64,000 nt of DNA from Gloeocapsopsis sp. IPPAS B-1203 (GTDB lineage: Bacteria; Cyanobacteriota; Cyanobacteriia; Cyanobacteriales; Chroococcidiopsidaceae): the NCBI RefSeq assembly GCF_002749975.1, contig NZ_PEIG01000004.1, positions 310,001 through 374,000 of the forward strand, read 5' to 3'. The notes beneath the pieces were generated by a model. The model searched no databases and had not been told where the DNA came from. It saw nothing but the letters and a program-made list of their open reading frames with translations. Made by a program: the position numbers and the translations under genes. Below, in pieces: positions 52,947 to 62,327 of the stretch. How positions within the stretch are numbered: position 1 is the stretch's first letter; each line of letters opens with the position of its first letter.

Positions 52947-54007
52947 TGAACTAACTGTCTTACCAGCTTCGCCAACCTTTCAGCACTATCAAAAACTGCC
53001 ATTTTTCCTGCAGCATCAGCCATTTTTTGCAAGTCTTCGGGTGAGTGCAATAACTCCAACACTTGAGTTTGCAACATAGCAGGAGTTAATTCTTTTTGGC
53101 GAAATACGATAGCAGCACCTGACGCAGCTAAGACTTGGGCATTGTAGAATTGATGATCTTCCGCAGCAGTTGGCAGTGGAATAAAAATCGCAGGTTTACG
53201 AGTAATCGCTAACTCAGTGACAGTACCAGCCCCCGATCGCCCAATCGCTAAATTTGCTCTTTGCAGCAAACTTGCCACATTGTCGTAAAAAGGTAGCGGA
53301 AAATATTGCGGATGGTGGAGACTTGCAACGTCAGGATCGTTGTTTCCTGTCAAATGTACAATCCACATACCAGCGTCAAACCATGCTGGCGCACACTGAC
53401 GGATCAGTTGATTGACTGCAACTGCACCCTGACTACCACCGACAACAACGATGAGAAAAACATTGTCGGGAATTGGCAGAGCGAGGGGAGGTACTTTCTC
53501 ACTTAAAAACTGCGATCGCACAGGTGTACCAGTATAAATTGTTTGAATGCGTGGTAGATATTGGGCTGCAGGTTCAAATCCCAGTGCCACAGCAGTACAA
53601 AATGAGCTAAAAAAGCGCGTGACTTTGCCAGGAATCGCATTAGATTCGTGCAGAATGACAGGAATTCCCAGCGATCGCGCCGCCATAACAGCAGGGGCAG
53701 CGATGTACCCACCTGTGGTAAAAACACCTTGAAATGAGCCTTGTTGCAGTAGCTGGCGGACTTGAAAAACCGAACTGGCAATTTTACTGAGATTGCGTAG
53801 CGTCCCAATTCCTAACCGTTCTTGAAATCCTGCGACCGAAATTTTGTGGAGTGGATATTGTGCAGGAACTAGCTGTGTTTCTAAGCGATCGGGAACACCC
53901 AACCACTCAATCTCATAATCTGGTAATTGTTCAGCTAGTGCGATCGCTGGAAACAGATGTCCGCCAGTACCACTTGCCGCAATTAATAATTTTGTTGGTA
54001 TTGCCAT
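52943..54007 (-). CDS. murG: UDP-N-acetylglucosamine--lipid I transferase MurG
   Basis: The 354-residue enzyme has the glycine-rich loop AASGTGGHLFPAIALAEQLP (G loop 1), FTTGGYIAAPAVMAA (G loop 2), VVGGSQGAVAVNQLI (G loop 3) and the donor site GRSGAGTVTELA with PLPTAAEDHQFYNA. It adds GlcNAc to lipid I at the cytoplasmic face of the inner membrane to make lipid II for peptidoglycan. It is not in a dcw cluster here, as is usual in cyanobacteria. Confidence 0.97.
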   Translation of the reverse strand: MAIPTKLLIAASGTGGHLFPAIALAEQLPDYEIEWLGVPDRLETQLVPAQYPLHKISVAGFQERLGIGTLRNLSKIASSVFQVRQLLQQGSFQGVFTTGGYIAAPAVMAARSLGIPVILHESNAIPGKVTRFFSSFCTAVALGFEPAAQYLPRIQTIYTGTPVRSQFLSEKVPPLALPIPDNVFLIVVVGGSQGAVAVNQLIRQCAPAWFDAGMWIVHLTGNNDPDVASLHHPQYFPLPFYDNVASLLQRANLAIGRSGAGTVTELAITRKPAIFIPLPTAAEDHQFYNAQVLAASGAAIVFRQKELTPAMLQTQVLELLHSPEDLQKMADAAGKMAVFDSAERLAKLVRQLVH

Positions 54008-54089
54008 TGAGTTACAAAGTCAACGCCCAGGTTAGCTTAAGATTAAACAATTAACTGTTTTATAGTAATCAAATATCAAGCTATCACCG

Positions 54090-54959
54090 ATGCGTAACTT
54101 TATGTTTTTTTTAACCCCTTCCCGAAAGTTTCATCAACAAAATAAGTTGTCAGCTAGCAGTTGGGTAGCACTTTTACTGATGACACTCACCTTATCAGTA
54201 CAACCACACCGCGTTCAAGCTCAAGCAACACCCGACGCGCCTCCTGCGTTAAAAAATCTCCTAGCACGTATTGATGCAGCTGCTAACGCACATAATGCCA
54301 ATGCAGTCGTGCAATACTATGGAACAAACTTCACGCATTCTGACGGCTTGACGCAGCAAAGTATGGCGCAGTCTCTAAATCAACTTTGGCAAAGCTACCC
54401 ACAATTAAGATACACAACACGCGTTGAATCGTGGAAGCCAGAAGGACGCGCGATTGTTGCTGAAACAATTACCAATATTAGCGGTAGTCAAGTACAAGAC
54501 AATCGAAATTTAATGTTTAATGCGACGATTAGATCGCGACAGCGAATTGAGAATGAAAAAATTGTCCGCCAAGATATCTTATGGGAACGCAGTCAATTAA
54601 GAGCTGGAGCCAAGCCACCAACAATTGAGGTAAGATTGCCCCAACAAGTTAAAGCAGGACAACAGTTTAATTTTGATGCGATCGTCCAAGAGCCTCTTGG
54701 AGATGATTATCTTTTAGGAGCGGTGATTGAAGAACCTGTGCAATCAGCCAATTATCTGAATCCTGTGCCAGTTGAATTGGAATTACTTCCTGCTGGCGGT
54801 ATTTTTAAACAAGGTCGCGCACCAGCTGCTGGAAGTCATCGTTGGATTTCTGCGATCGTCGTTCGGGGAGATGGTATGACTATGGTGACTCAACGACTGC
54901 AAGTTGTTGGTGCAAATGCTGCAAGTAATAATCAGTCAACAACTCAATCTGCAAGATAA
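54090..54959 (+). CDS. Secreted NTF2-like fold protein
   Basis: The 289-residue protein has a signal peptide (positively charged start, hydrophobic SWVALLLMTLTLSVQ, cleavage likely after VQAQA, about residue 46). Residues 55-165 (LKNLLARIDAAANAHNANAV, YYGTNFTHSDGLTQQSM) fit an NTF2/SnoaL-like cone fold. The C-terminal half (about 175-275) is beta-rich and of unknown type. There are no catalytic residues that I can name. It is probably a periplasmic or secreted binding protein. It is divergent from murG. Confidence 0.75.
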   Translation: MRNFMFFLTPSRKFHQQNKLSASSWVALLLMTLTLSVQPHRVQAQATPDAPPALKNLLARIDAAANAHNANAVVQYYGTNFTHSDGLTQQSMAQSLNQLWQSYPQLRYTTRVESWKPEGRAIVAETITNISGSQVQDNRNLMFNATIRSRQRIENEKIVRQDILWERSQLRAGAKPPTIEVRLPQQVKAGQQFNFDAIVQEPLGDDYLLGAVIEEPVQSANYLNPVPVELELLPAGGIFKQGRAPAAGSHRWISAIVVRGDGMTMVTQRLQVVGANAASNNQSTTQSAR

Positions 54960-55075
54960 AATTTACACCTTGCAGCAACGAGTGAAGTAAGAATTGCGTT
55001 GTAGGAGTTGATTTAGTACTTTAACCATGACTGCAACGCATCTTTAAATATTATTATTTTTGGTTGAATAGTTTT

Positions 55076-55220
55076 GCATGAATTGTAGATGCCCTCTGAC
55101 TAAAGTCAAGTTTATTCATGCAAAGTGTACTTTATTACACAAAGTAAAAGTTTTATCAATAATTCCACCAGGATGGAATTTATTTATTGAGTAGAGATTC
55201 ATTCCTACTCGCATTCAGGC
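55076..55220 (-). repeat. MITE-like dispersed repeat, family A copy 3
   Basis: Read on the minus strand it runs from gcctgaatgcgagtaggaat to gggcatctacaattcatgc, with the same order of stems as copies 1 and 2. Its first stem is aattcca…tggaatt where copy 2 has aagtcca…tggactt, a paired change that keeps the hairpin. Confidence 0.8.
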
Positions 55221-55233
55221 AAGATGGTGAAAC

Positions 55234-56106
55234 TTATTTAGTCGCTAAGCTAGATTCCCTATCTTTCTTTGTTTTTGTTGGCTTGAGCGATCGCACAAAC
55301 TGTTTAATATAATTTCTCTCGCGCCCTAAGAAAGAATAATTTCCTTTTAATAAGTCTTTTCTTACATAAGCTCTGTGTAGGCTCAAAGAGATGTCTTCTT
55401 TAGTGATATAGCCAGATGCAACCGCCTCTTTAAAGTAGTTAAACCACAGTTCTCCATGCGGATGATTGCGATATTTCCACGGTTGACTAAACAGTCCCGT
55501 ATAGTGAATAAGCTTAGTATTTTTATCGCAAACATCAAGCATATTCCAACCAGGATCTAGCTCTCCAATGGTATAGGGATGATGTGTTAGAAAAGTCTGG
55601 TTCATGACCATGAAATCGGTTTGATTATACAGATTTTGGTCAATTTCATTGAAAATTGTTTCCAAATTAAATTGAGTTCTCTCGCAATCAATTAACATGA
55701 CGCTAAGACCCCAATAACTGCCACTACCGCGATAACCTTTCTGCGCTCCTTGTTTGGCTAAGAAATCACAACCGTTCATTGGTGTATCAAATAGCTTGCC
55801 TATATCAGTTAGACATACTATGTCAGAATCTACATAAATTGCCTTTCCTTGAAAGTTACAAACTTCAGGAATGATAAATCTATAAAGGCTAAATTCAGTA
55901 GCATTACGACACTTGATCTTTAATGACATCGGAGCCAGAAAAGGCTCCCCATCATTTAAGGTAATGGAGTTATGCGTACCGTTTAATACATATATATCAA
56001 GTTCTCTTTGAGAGTGCTTGCGTAGAGAGTGAATCAAAGTCTTTCTTTCTAAAAGGCTCGCTTCTCCTGATCCAATGAAAACTTTAACCCGCTCTTGTTT
56101 TTCCAT
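55234..56106 (-). CDS. Glycosyltransferase, GT8-like
   Basis: I choose the ATG at 56106 (MEKQERVKVFIGSGEASLLE) because aaggaag lies 8 bases before it; a longer frame to 56163 lacks such a site. The 290-residue protein has a nucleotide-sugar-binding start, the Asp-x-Asp metal motif in AIYVDSDIVCLTDIGKLF (residues 93-95) and a C-terminal HYTGLFSQPW as in retaining GT8-type enzymes. It is part of the leftward polysaccharide cluster. Confidence 0.82.
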   Translation of the reverse strand: MEKQERVKVFIGSGEASLLERKTLIHSLRKHSQRELDIYVLNGTHNSITLNDGEPFLAPMSLKIKCRNATEFSLYRFIIPEVCNFQGKAIYVDSDIVCLTDIGKLFDTPMNGCDFLAKQGAQKGYRGSGSYWGLSVMLIDCERTQFNLETIFNEIDQNLYNQTDFMVMNQTFLTHHPYTIGELDPGWNMLDVCDKNTKLIHYTGLFSQPWKYRNHPHGELWFNYFKEAVASGYITKEDISLSLHRAYVRKDLLKGNYSFLGRERNYIKQFVRSLKPTKTKKDRESSLATK

Positions 56107-56338
56107 GACATTTCTTCCTTTTTTTTGGAATAAATTAAAATCATTTTTTGCCCTTGACATCAAAGTGTTTCTATCTCTAAAATAAGTTTACAAAACATTT
56201 TTTTTTAGAGCATAAAAACACTTGTAGAAATAAGTTATCCTATGCTAGTATAAGCAAAAAAGCTAATAATATAGAGCTTTTAACTTTTTGAAATATATGA
56301 GTTCTCCTTAAGTAACTTCAATCACTAAATCAACTGAG

Positions 56339-57052
56339 TTAATAAGCTCCTTTGCGTAACAGAACAACTAAAACTGTTTGCCAAAGGATATTTATGTCTA
56401 ACCAGAAATTCCAGTTTTCTTTATAGAACAAATCCATTTGCAGCATATCGTTAAAAGTGACTTCACTACGTCCACTGACCTGCCACAATCCTGTTACGCC
56501 AGGTAACATTGTTGCTCGTTGCGACATATCATCGTTGTAGTCTTTGATTGCTAAGTAATAATCTCTCAACTGCAAAGGACGAGGACCTACCAAGCTCATG
56601 CTACCTTGCAATACATTAAATAGTTGTGGTAGCTCATCTAAACTTGTCCGGCGCAGGAATTTACCGACACGAGTGACACGCGGATCTTCCTTCATTTTAA
56701 ATAAAACACCACCTTCAGACTCGTTATGCTGCTCAAGCTCTTTGAGTCGTTCTTCTGCGTTCACCTCCATTGTACGAAACTTCCAAATGACAAAAGCTTT
56801 ACCATTTCGCCCGATGCGATGCTGACGAAAGAAAATTGGTCCTTGAGAATCTAGGCGAATAAATAAAGCGATGGCGAGTAGAAGTGGACTTAAAAAAAGT
56901 ACTCCTAATCCAGCACCAAGAAAGTCAAGAAATCTTTTACCGAGACATTGCAGTGTATATTGCCACGATCGCACTCGTAGAATTGGCTTTTGATACAAAG
57001 AGCTGACACTGACTTCAGAAGTTGGACTAGGAATAAAATTTGGGGAGGACAT
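56339..57052 (-). CDS. Undecaprenyl-phosphate sugar-phosphate transferase (bacterial sugar transferase)
   Basis: I choose the ATG at 57052 (MSSPNFIPSPTSEVSVSSLY), which has ggag 7 bases upstream. The 237-residue protein has one membrane segment (FLDFLGAGLGVLFLSPLLLA), then the catalytic region FFRQHRIGRNGKAFVIWKFR, DPRVTRVGKFLRRTSLDELP and LVGPRPL, the PglC/WcaJ/CpsE C-terminal signature. It moves a sugar-1-phosphate to undecaprenyl phosphate, the first step of exopolysaccharide or O-antigen repeat assembly. The N-terminal extra membrane domain of long WbaP forms is absent. Confidence 0.93.
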   Translation of the reverse strand: MSSPNFIPSPTSEVSVSSLYQKPILRVRSWQYTLQCLGKRFLDFLGAGLGVLFLSPLLLAIALFIRLDSQGPIFFRQHRIGRNGKAFVIWKFRTMEVNAEERLKELEQHNESEGGVLFKMKEDPRVTRVGKFLRRTSLDELPQLFNVLQGSMSLVGPRPLQLRDYYLAIKDYNDDMSQRATMLPGVTGLWQVSGRSEVTFNDMLQMDLFYKENWNFWLDINILWQTVLVVLLRKGAY

Positions 57053-57393
57053 ACCTATCTCCAAAAAAAAATGCACGGTCAATGTGTTAAAATGTATATA
57101 GGTATTCTTAATGCTCCACATAACTGTCTGTTGCTAGCTAGCTTAGGTAGAGCGACTAGTCAGCAGCAAGTTTGGTAGCATCTACAAAAATTCAGACCTT
57201 AAAAGGTGAATTTGAGCCACTAATCCCATAGTGGCTTTTGCTTATTCAGCTAAATTCGATATGCCTCTTGTGAAAGAGGAGATAGGAGAAATATCCTACA
57301 AAGGTAAATAATCTACTTAATGAGGAGCAGAAGCATCTAACGACTTTAGGCGCGATCTAATTCAGGAATTTTGTAAAAAACCAAGCCCAATCA
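57053..57393. other. Intergenic region between rfbC and sugar transferase
   Basis: No gene is seen in this 341-bp region. A hairpin, agccacta…tagtggct (57215-57222 with 57229-57236), is a candidate terminator or attenuator. The rest is A/T-rich. Confidence 0.5.
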
Positions 57394-57945
57394 TTAAGCA
57401 TAGCTGCCCACAAGTAGAGAGTCCAACAAAGCCCAAGCAGCATCTTTAGCAGAAATCTCACTGACAGGGATTGGCCAATCAATGCCCAAAACAGGGTCAT
57501 CATAGCGCAAGCCCCGTTCATAGCCTGGAGTGTAAAACTCACCGACCTGATAGACGACTTCTGCACCATCTGTCAGTGCTTGATAACCATGAGCAAACAT
57601 TTCTGGGACATACAATGCACGCCGATTTTGAGCAGATAACTCCACACCAATATGTTGCAAGTACGTTGGTGATTGTGGGCGCATATCGACAATCACGTCA
57701 TAAATTGCACCAGAGATACAGCGCACCAGTTTAGTTTCACAAGCGGGGGCGACTTGATAATGCATCCCGCGTAGCGTTCCTTTGTGATGGTTAAACGACA
57801 AGTTGCATTGTGCTACTGTTGCTTTTAATCCGTGTGCCGCAAATTCTTCGGCGCAGTAGGTGCGGGCAAAAAAACCACGATGATCTGGTTTTTCTTCTAT
57901 GTCAATAATGTATGCACCTTTAAGTGAGGTTTCGCTAAATCGCAT
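57394..57945 (-). CDS. rfbC: dTDP-4-dehydrorhamnose 3,5-epimerase
   Basis: I choose the ATG at 57945 (MRFSETSLKGAYIIDIEEKP), with ggag 7 bases upstream; the longer open frame to 58068 is repeat sequence. The 183-residue enzyme has the RfbC cupin fold with DHRGFFARTYCAEEFAAHG, QCNLSFNHHKGTLRGMHYQ (catalytic His62-equivalent) and YVPEMFAHGYQALTDGAEV. It epimerises dTDP-4-keto-6-deoxyglucose on the way to dTDP-L-rhamnose or a related 6-deoxysugar. rfbA, rfbB and rfbD are not in the window. Confidence 0.93.
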   Translation of the reverse strand: MRFSETSLKGAYIIDIEEKPDHRGFFARTYCAEEFAAHGLKATVAQCNLSFNHHKGTLRGMHYQVAPACETKLVRCISGAIYDVIVDMRPQSPTYLQHIGVELSAQNRRALYVPEMFAHGYQALTDGAEVVYQVGEFYTPGYERGLRYDDPVLGIDWPIPVSEISAKDAAWALLDSLLVGSYA

Positions 57946-58000
57946 TATTTTCTCCGTAGGTTGGGTAATGGGGAGCCAGTGCGTTGCGGAGCCAGTGTTG

Positions 58001-58034
58001 TGCGGAGGTTTCCTCCGTCGTAGCAACTGGCGTT
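58001..58034 (+). repeat. Dispersed repeat, tgcggaggtttcctccg / gtagcaactggcg type
   Basis: Second copy of the element at 7872-7905. Here it is read into the spurious upstream extension of rfbC. Confidence 0.7.
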
Positions 58035-58149
58035 GATGGGTAATGGAAAAGCTTTTAGCACTTGGCAATTAGCATTAAGCTACACAGACGCTAACCGCTA
58101 ACCACTAACGGCTAATCGCTATTTAATGACCAGTTACCAGTTACCAAGT

Positions 58150-59130
58150 TTAAGATGTCACCATTCTTCTACGTTGTATCGAGAAGTAAATAGGCCATAT
58201 CGCTGCTTTAATTAACTCCTTGATCAGTGCATTTTTGTATTTCAATAGCCAAATACACAAGTGAAGATAGCAACGGATTTGCTGGTATAAGCTTAAGGAA
58301 GTTGTATTGATAGAATTGATATATCCTAAAAAGACTCTGCCTTGAGGAAATACGAGTTTTCCGTCCTTAAGAGTTGGGTCAAGCCAAGTAGCACGTAGAT
58401 AAGGATTTGACAGTGCTTTGCTTGCACGTTGAGCATGGTTGCGATTAAAAAAAAAGTACTCAGGAACTTCGTGATATTGACCAAGAAGTGCCATTTTAAC
58501 TAGTAAAACTTTATCTGCTCCTGGATAGTTACCTAATAAAGGAGTTTTTGCCAAAACATCTCGGCGCATGACTCCAAATAATTGCAAACAGCGATGTGGT
58601 TTAGCAAAAGAGTCAATAATAAGATTGCGAAACCGTATATGAGGCTTTGATGAGTGTGTTAATAAGGGATTCTCATCACAATTATTCGGTAGAACTTCTT
58701 CGCGTTCGTTAATAAGTTTAGTCTTAGGATAAGATACAACAACTGATGGATTTTTTTCAAGTATGCTGACACATTTCTCTATAAACTCTGGAGCACATAA
58801 ATCATCGTGAGCAGCCCACTTAAAGTACTGACCTGTAGCTAATTCAAAGACGCGATTGAAATTATTATGTCCTCCAATATTTTTATCATTTCGATAGTAT
58901 TTTATTCGGTTGTCTTTGGCTGCATAAGCTTCACAGATTTCCCTAGTTTTATCAGTTGATGCATTATCTGAAATAATCAGTTCAAAATTTGAATAAGTTT
59001 GTGCCAGAATTGAATTTAAAGCTTTTTCTAATAAATCATCTCCGTTATAAACAGGTAAACCAATGCTAACGAGTGGGCAATTACTATCTTCTTTCACTAC
59101 CAAGTTTTTGTGAGTAGTATTTAATTGCAT
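58150..59130 (-). CDS. Family 2 glycosyltransferase
   Basis: The 326-residue inverting glycosyltransferase has the GT-A start VSIGLPVYNGDDLLEKALNS, the first Asp site FELIISDNASTDKTREICEA and the metal motif in YFKWAAHDDLCAPEFI. The C-terminal part is hydrophobic/basic and ends QRRRMVTS, with no clear membrane helix. It would add one sugar to a lipid-linked repeat. It belongs to the same leftward cluster as rfbC and the sugar-phosphate transferase. Confidence 0.9.
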   Translation of the reverse strand: MQLNTTHKNLVVKEDSNCPLVSIGLPVYNGDDLLEKALNSILAQTYSNFELIISDNASTDKTREICEAYAAKDNRIKYYRNDKNIGGHNNFNRVFELATGQYFKWAAHDDLCAPEFIEKCVSILEKNPSVVVSYPKTKLINEREEVLPNNCDENPLLTHSSKPHIRFRNLIIDSFAKPHRCLQLFGVMRRDVLAKTPLLGNYPGADKVLLVKMALLGQYHEVPEYFFFNRNHAQRASKALSNPYLRATWLDPTLKDGKLVFPQGRVFLGYINSINTTSLSLYQQIRCYLHLCIWLLKYKNALIKELIKAAIWPIYFSIQRRRMVTS

Positions 59131-59158
59131 AAAGTCTAGAAAAGCTACTATTAATAAA

Positions 59159-60109
59159 TTATTGTTGAGAACGCGAAAAAGCTAAGTTAGTTTGGCGATC
59201 GCTAATCACTCTTAACACAGCATCGTGCCAAAAATTGGCAATTTCATGATAGCCTTGGGCGTTAGGATGCAGTCCTATATCTAGATCAAGCGATAGTGAT
59301 GCTGTTAAGTCTTGAATACTTAAACCTCTCATATCTACAAAGTGTATTTTTTTGTCTTGAGCTACTTTAGAGGCAACAATACTAGGAATTGCTGCATTGA
59401 AATACATTGCGCGCAGACTACGAATTGCTGGCTTCGCTGCAGGATGAACAGGTGGAATTGAAGCAACAAGTAGTTGGGAGTAAGGACAACACGCAGTAAT
59501 TTTGTCGATCAGAGTACTAAAATCTTCAATCATTGTTCTGAGCGAACTTTTGCGCGTATCATTAGTACCAATCATTAATAAAATTAAGTCTGGTTGAGCT
59601 GTATCAAGCCACTCATCAATTGATGCGGTAATTTCCTTCATTGTCCATCCAGGATGACCTTCATGAGTTTTATCTCCAAGTGTGTCAGGTCCACTGGTTC
59701 TTGAGCCAACAAACTTAACTGCTAATCCATCAGCAACAAACTTTTGCCAAAGCTCGGGGCGATAACCACCACTATCTCTGTCATTTGTTCCTTTGACTCC
59801 TTGGGTAATAGAGTCACCCAGAAGCATAATTTTTAGTGGTGAGTTGTATTCAGGAATAAATGCACATTTTTCTTCTAAGTCAGCGATCGCATCGCTGTTT
59901 GCTAGCACATCGTTACTAGGATTAGCAGAAATGTCAACCTTTACGGAAGTTAAAGCGAAACGACTATAGTTGTGCTGATTTCTTGTCAGCTTACTTTTAA
60001 TTGAGAGAGTAATAATAGTAATTTTAATAACATGACTGTAATACAACAGAAAAATAACTTTTGTAAAAACAGTATGTTGGATCAGTCGATGTAAGATTTT
60101 TCTGCTCAT
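59159..60109 (-). CDS. SGNH/GDSL hydrolase with N-terminal membrane anchor
   Basis: The 316-residue protein has an N-terminal hydrophobic segment (about 10-38). The SGNH blocks then follow in order: block I MLLGDSITQG (nucleophile Ser), Gly block, block III LLMIGTNDTRKS (Asn) and block V GLHPNAQGYHEIANFW (Asp/His pair equivalent). Such enzymes are esterases or O-acetyl-group-removing or transferring enzymes. In a polysaccharide cluster the usual role is to remove or move acyl groups on the glycan at the envelope. It follows the GAF gene after a terminator-like hairpin. Confidence 0.9.
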   Translation of the reverse strand: MSRKILHRLIQHTVFTKVIFLLYYSHVIKITIITLSIKSKLTRNQHNYSRFALTSVKVDISANPSNDVLANSDAIADLEEKCAFIPEYNSPLKIMLLGDSITQGVKGTNDRDSGGYRPELWQKFVADGLAVKFVGSRTSGPDTLGDKTHEGHPGWTMKEITASIDEWLDTAQPDLILLMIGTNDTRKSSLRTMIEDFSTLIDKITACCPYSQLLVASIPPVHPAAKPAIRSLRAMYFNAAIPSIVASKVAQDKKIHFVDMRGLSIQDLTASLSLDLDIGLHPNAQGYHEIANFWHDAVLRVISDRQTNLAFSRSQQ

Positions 60110-60146
60110 ATTTGGTGACTAGTGTCAAATACTCGACATTAAAATT

Positions 60147-60173
60147 AAGAGTAGTACTTTTAGCACTACTCTT
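60147..60173 (-). terminator. Hairpin downstream of the GAF gene
   Basis: aagagtagt (60147-60155) pairs perfectly with actactctt (60165-60173). On the minus strand it is followed by aattttaat, so it may end transcription from the GAF gene. Confidence 0.65.
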
Positions 60174-60217
60174 ATTCCATACATAACATCATAAAAACTG
60201 TGTTTATACTCGAAACT

Positions 60218-60952
60218 TTACACGACAGAGTATTCTGAGTTATACAACCCAATAAGAGATAAAAGAAACTCTTTCGCTACTTTCAAGAATTGAAAGTTAA
60301 CAAGTTGGTGGTGTTGATACAGTATTTTGACTTTTAATTTCTCTTGAGTTGATGCATATAGTGTCAATATGCGATCGCTTACTATCCCAATACGAGCAGC
60401 AACATTTTTGAGTAACTGCACTTCATCTATAGTGAATTGGCGCGATTGAAAAGTCCCAACATGAAAAACCCCCACTACTTGATTGTTTACGAGCAACGGT
60501 AGACCTAACATAGATTGAAGTCCTTTGTGACGTAAAATTGGACTGAAAACGTCTACTTGGGACATATCTTCAACAAATGTCAACTCGCGTTTAGCAGCAA
60601 TTTTACCTGCGAAGCCATATCCGATCGGAATGTGAATACCTGCGGCGACTTCTTCTTCCAAACCACAAGCTGCTTGTACAATCAAATCTTGTTTGTCTTC
60701 TGAGCAGAGTAATACTGTTGCCGTATCTACCTTAAGAACTTGACGAATACAATCGAGCAGGGGATAAAGTAGATTTTGCAGTAAAGAAGGAACTGGTACA
60801 GATTTTTCATCTAAGGGTAGCAAAAGCCAGTCAGCTATTTCTGCTACCTCCGCTTCAATTTGAGTTGCAGTTTCCTCAAGTTCACTCAGGGCTGTGCTTA
60901 GAGAAGTGGGGAGGTGGCTATTATTGTTTGTGACGTTTTTGTGCAAGTTCAT
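60218..60952 (-). CDS. GAF-domain protein
   Basis: The 244-residue protein has an N-terminal helical part (1-60) and one GAF domain (about 70-200: LDCIRQVLKVDTATVLLCSE, AGKIAAKRELTFVEDMSQVD, GLQSMLGLPLLVNNQVVGVF). No kinase, cyclase or DNA-binding domain follows, so it should be a sensor or regulatory subunit. No Cys for a bilin chromophore sits at the usual place. It lies between the SGNH gene and the carrier protein-thioesterase gene in the same direction. A regulatory role for the cluster is possible but unproven. Confidence 0.85.
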   Translation of the reverse strand: MNLHKNVTNNNSHLPTSLSTALSELEETATQIEAEVAEIADWLLLPLDEKSVPVPSLLQNLLYPLLDCIRQVLKVDTATVLLCSEDKQDLIVQAACGLEEEVAAGIHIPIGYGFAGKIAAKRELTFVEDMSQVDVFSPILRHKGLQSMLGLPLLVNNQVVGVFHVGTFQSRQFTIDEVQLLKNVAARIGIVSDRILTLYASTQEKLKVKILYQHHQLVNFQFLKVAKEFLLSLIGLYNSEYSVV

Positions 60953-61053
60953 AATTTTTAAGAAGGCAAAAAGGATCTAGTGAGCTATTAGGCGATCGCT
61001 TTCTATATTAATGTGTCACATCAAAGCCCTTTGCAACTCCCCAACAGGCTACA

Positions 61054-62241
61054 TTATACTTGACTCAACTCATCAACAGTCACTTCAGAACGTGCTTGTT
61101 CCAAGCAAGCTTCCAATGTTTTACTTAGAACTTCAATATGGGGTTCTTTAAGAATTGTCGAGTGATTGCCAGGAAGATCGTGTGCTTCTAATCCACCTTC
61201 GGCAAGATCGCCCCAGCCATATTCGGGATCTTTTGTGTACCAATCATCAGGAGTAGGCATTCCTGTAGGATAGTAATACCATCCTTTGCCTGGCACTTCG
61301 GTGGCACGAAACAGCGTTAATTTACCTGCATAAGGTTGAAATGTATAGGTGCGCATTGCTTTTCTAATGCTATATCCTACATACTTTCTGTGCCAAAAAT
61401 AAGGCAAGCTCCCTGCTAGTTTGAGATAAGTGCTCCAGTAGACAACGTACACTTTTCTTTCCAGACTGCGGTAGGCAATTTTTACTGGATGTTTCAGCCC
61501 GAAACGCCAGAAGTTACGCCACTGCCGCGAGAACCACTCAGGTACAGTCACTTTTTTGAAACAACCTGGAACAAACGTATCGAGTAAGCCTACAAATGCA
61601 ACCTCTTCACCTTTAGCGTGTAACTGCTTTGCCATTTCAAACGCCACCACACCTCCAGAAGAGAATCCTGCTAAGTAAAATGGTCCTTCTGGTTGAACTG
61701 CGCGAATTTCTTCGATGTAAGCAGCAGCCATATCCTCAATTCGGTTCAAAGGAGTTGTGACGCCATCTACTCCCCGTGCTTGCAATCCATAAAAAGGTTG
61801 ATCGGCACCTAAATATTGAGCAAGATCCTGAAAAGCGAGAACATGAGCACCATTACCATGCATACAAAATAACGGTGGTTTAGAGCCACTCGGTTGGATA
61901 GGAACCAGCGATTTAAAGTAAACCGATTCCGATTCTTGACCAATGACTTCAGCGAGTTGTTCGAGTGTTGGCGCTTGAATTAAAGTTGCTAAAGATAGCT
62001 TTTTACCAAATGTTTGCTCGATTTGGTCGAATAGCCGTAGTGCCCTTAGTGAATCTCCTCCGAGATCGAAATAATTGTCTATGATGCTAATTGGTTGAAT
62101 TTCCAATACCTGCTCCCAAATTTGGGCAAGTTGGAGTTCTATAGAATTGCGTGGTGCAATATAAACTTCTCCTTCTGAGTCTGGCTCTAGCTTTGAGTTT
62201 AGTTCTGTTTGGGAGACACTCATTTCTTCTACTGATTTCAT
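61054..62241 (-). CDS. Carrier protein-thioesterase didomain protein
   Basis: The 395-residue protein has an acyl/peptidyl carrier domain (about 30-102) with phosphopantetheine Ser64 in DLGGDSLRALRLF, and an NRPS/PKS-type thioesterase domain (about 120-385) with nucleophile Ser194 in GFSSGGVVAF and the catalytic His in LPGNHSTILKEPH. It looks like the detached end of a synthetase assembly line. No condensation, ketosynthase or adenylation domain is on the same protein. The acyl-CoA ligase gene just upstream may load it. It may make or transfer an acyl group. Confidence 0.9.
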   Translation of the reverse strand: MKSVEEMSVSQTELNSKLEPDSEGEVYIAPRNSIELQLAQIWEQVLEIQPISIIDNYFDLGGDSLRALRLFDQIEQTFGKKLSLATLIQAPTLEQLAEVIGQESESVYFKSLVPIQPSGSKPPLFCMHGNGAHVLAFQDLAQYLGADQPFYGLQARGVDGVTTPLNRIEDMAAAYIEEIRAVQPEGPFYLAGFSSGGVVAFEMAKQLHAKGEEVAFVGLLDTFVPGCFKKVTVPEWFSRQWRNFWRFGLKHPVKIAYRSLERKVYVVYWSTYLKLAGSLPYFWHRKYVGYSIRKAMRTYTFQPYAGKLTLFRATEVPGKGWYYYPTGMPTPDDWYTKDPEYGWGDLAEGGLEAHDLPGNHSTILKEPHIEVLSKTLEACLEQARSEVTVDELSQV

Positions 62242-62327
62242 GATTTCTCTTCAATTTACGTAAAGACAACTGATTGCTAAGAGCCGAAAGCTCGTTCACA
62301 CCCTAAATTCATCTGTAAGGTTTTTAG

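Noticed and set aside
57946-58068. N-terminal extension of rfbC
   Set aside because: The sequence is dispersed repeat and heptamer-like; the ATG at 57945 has ggag at the right distance and matches the family start.
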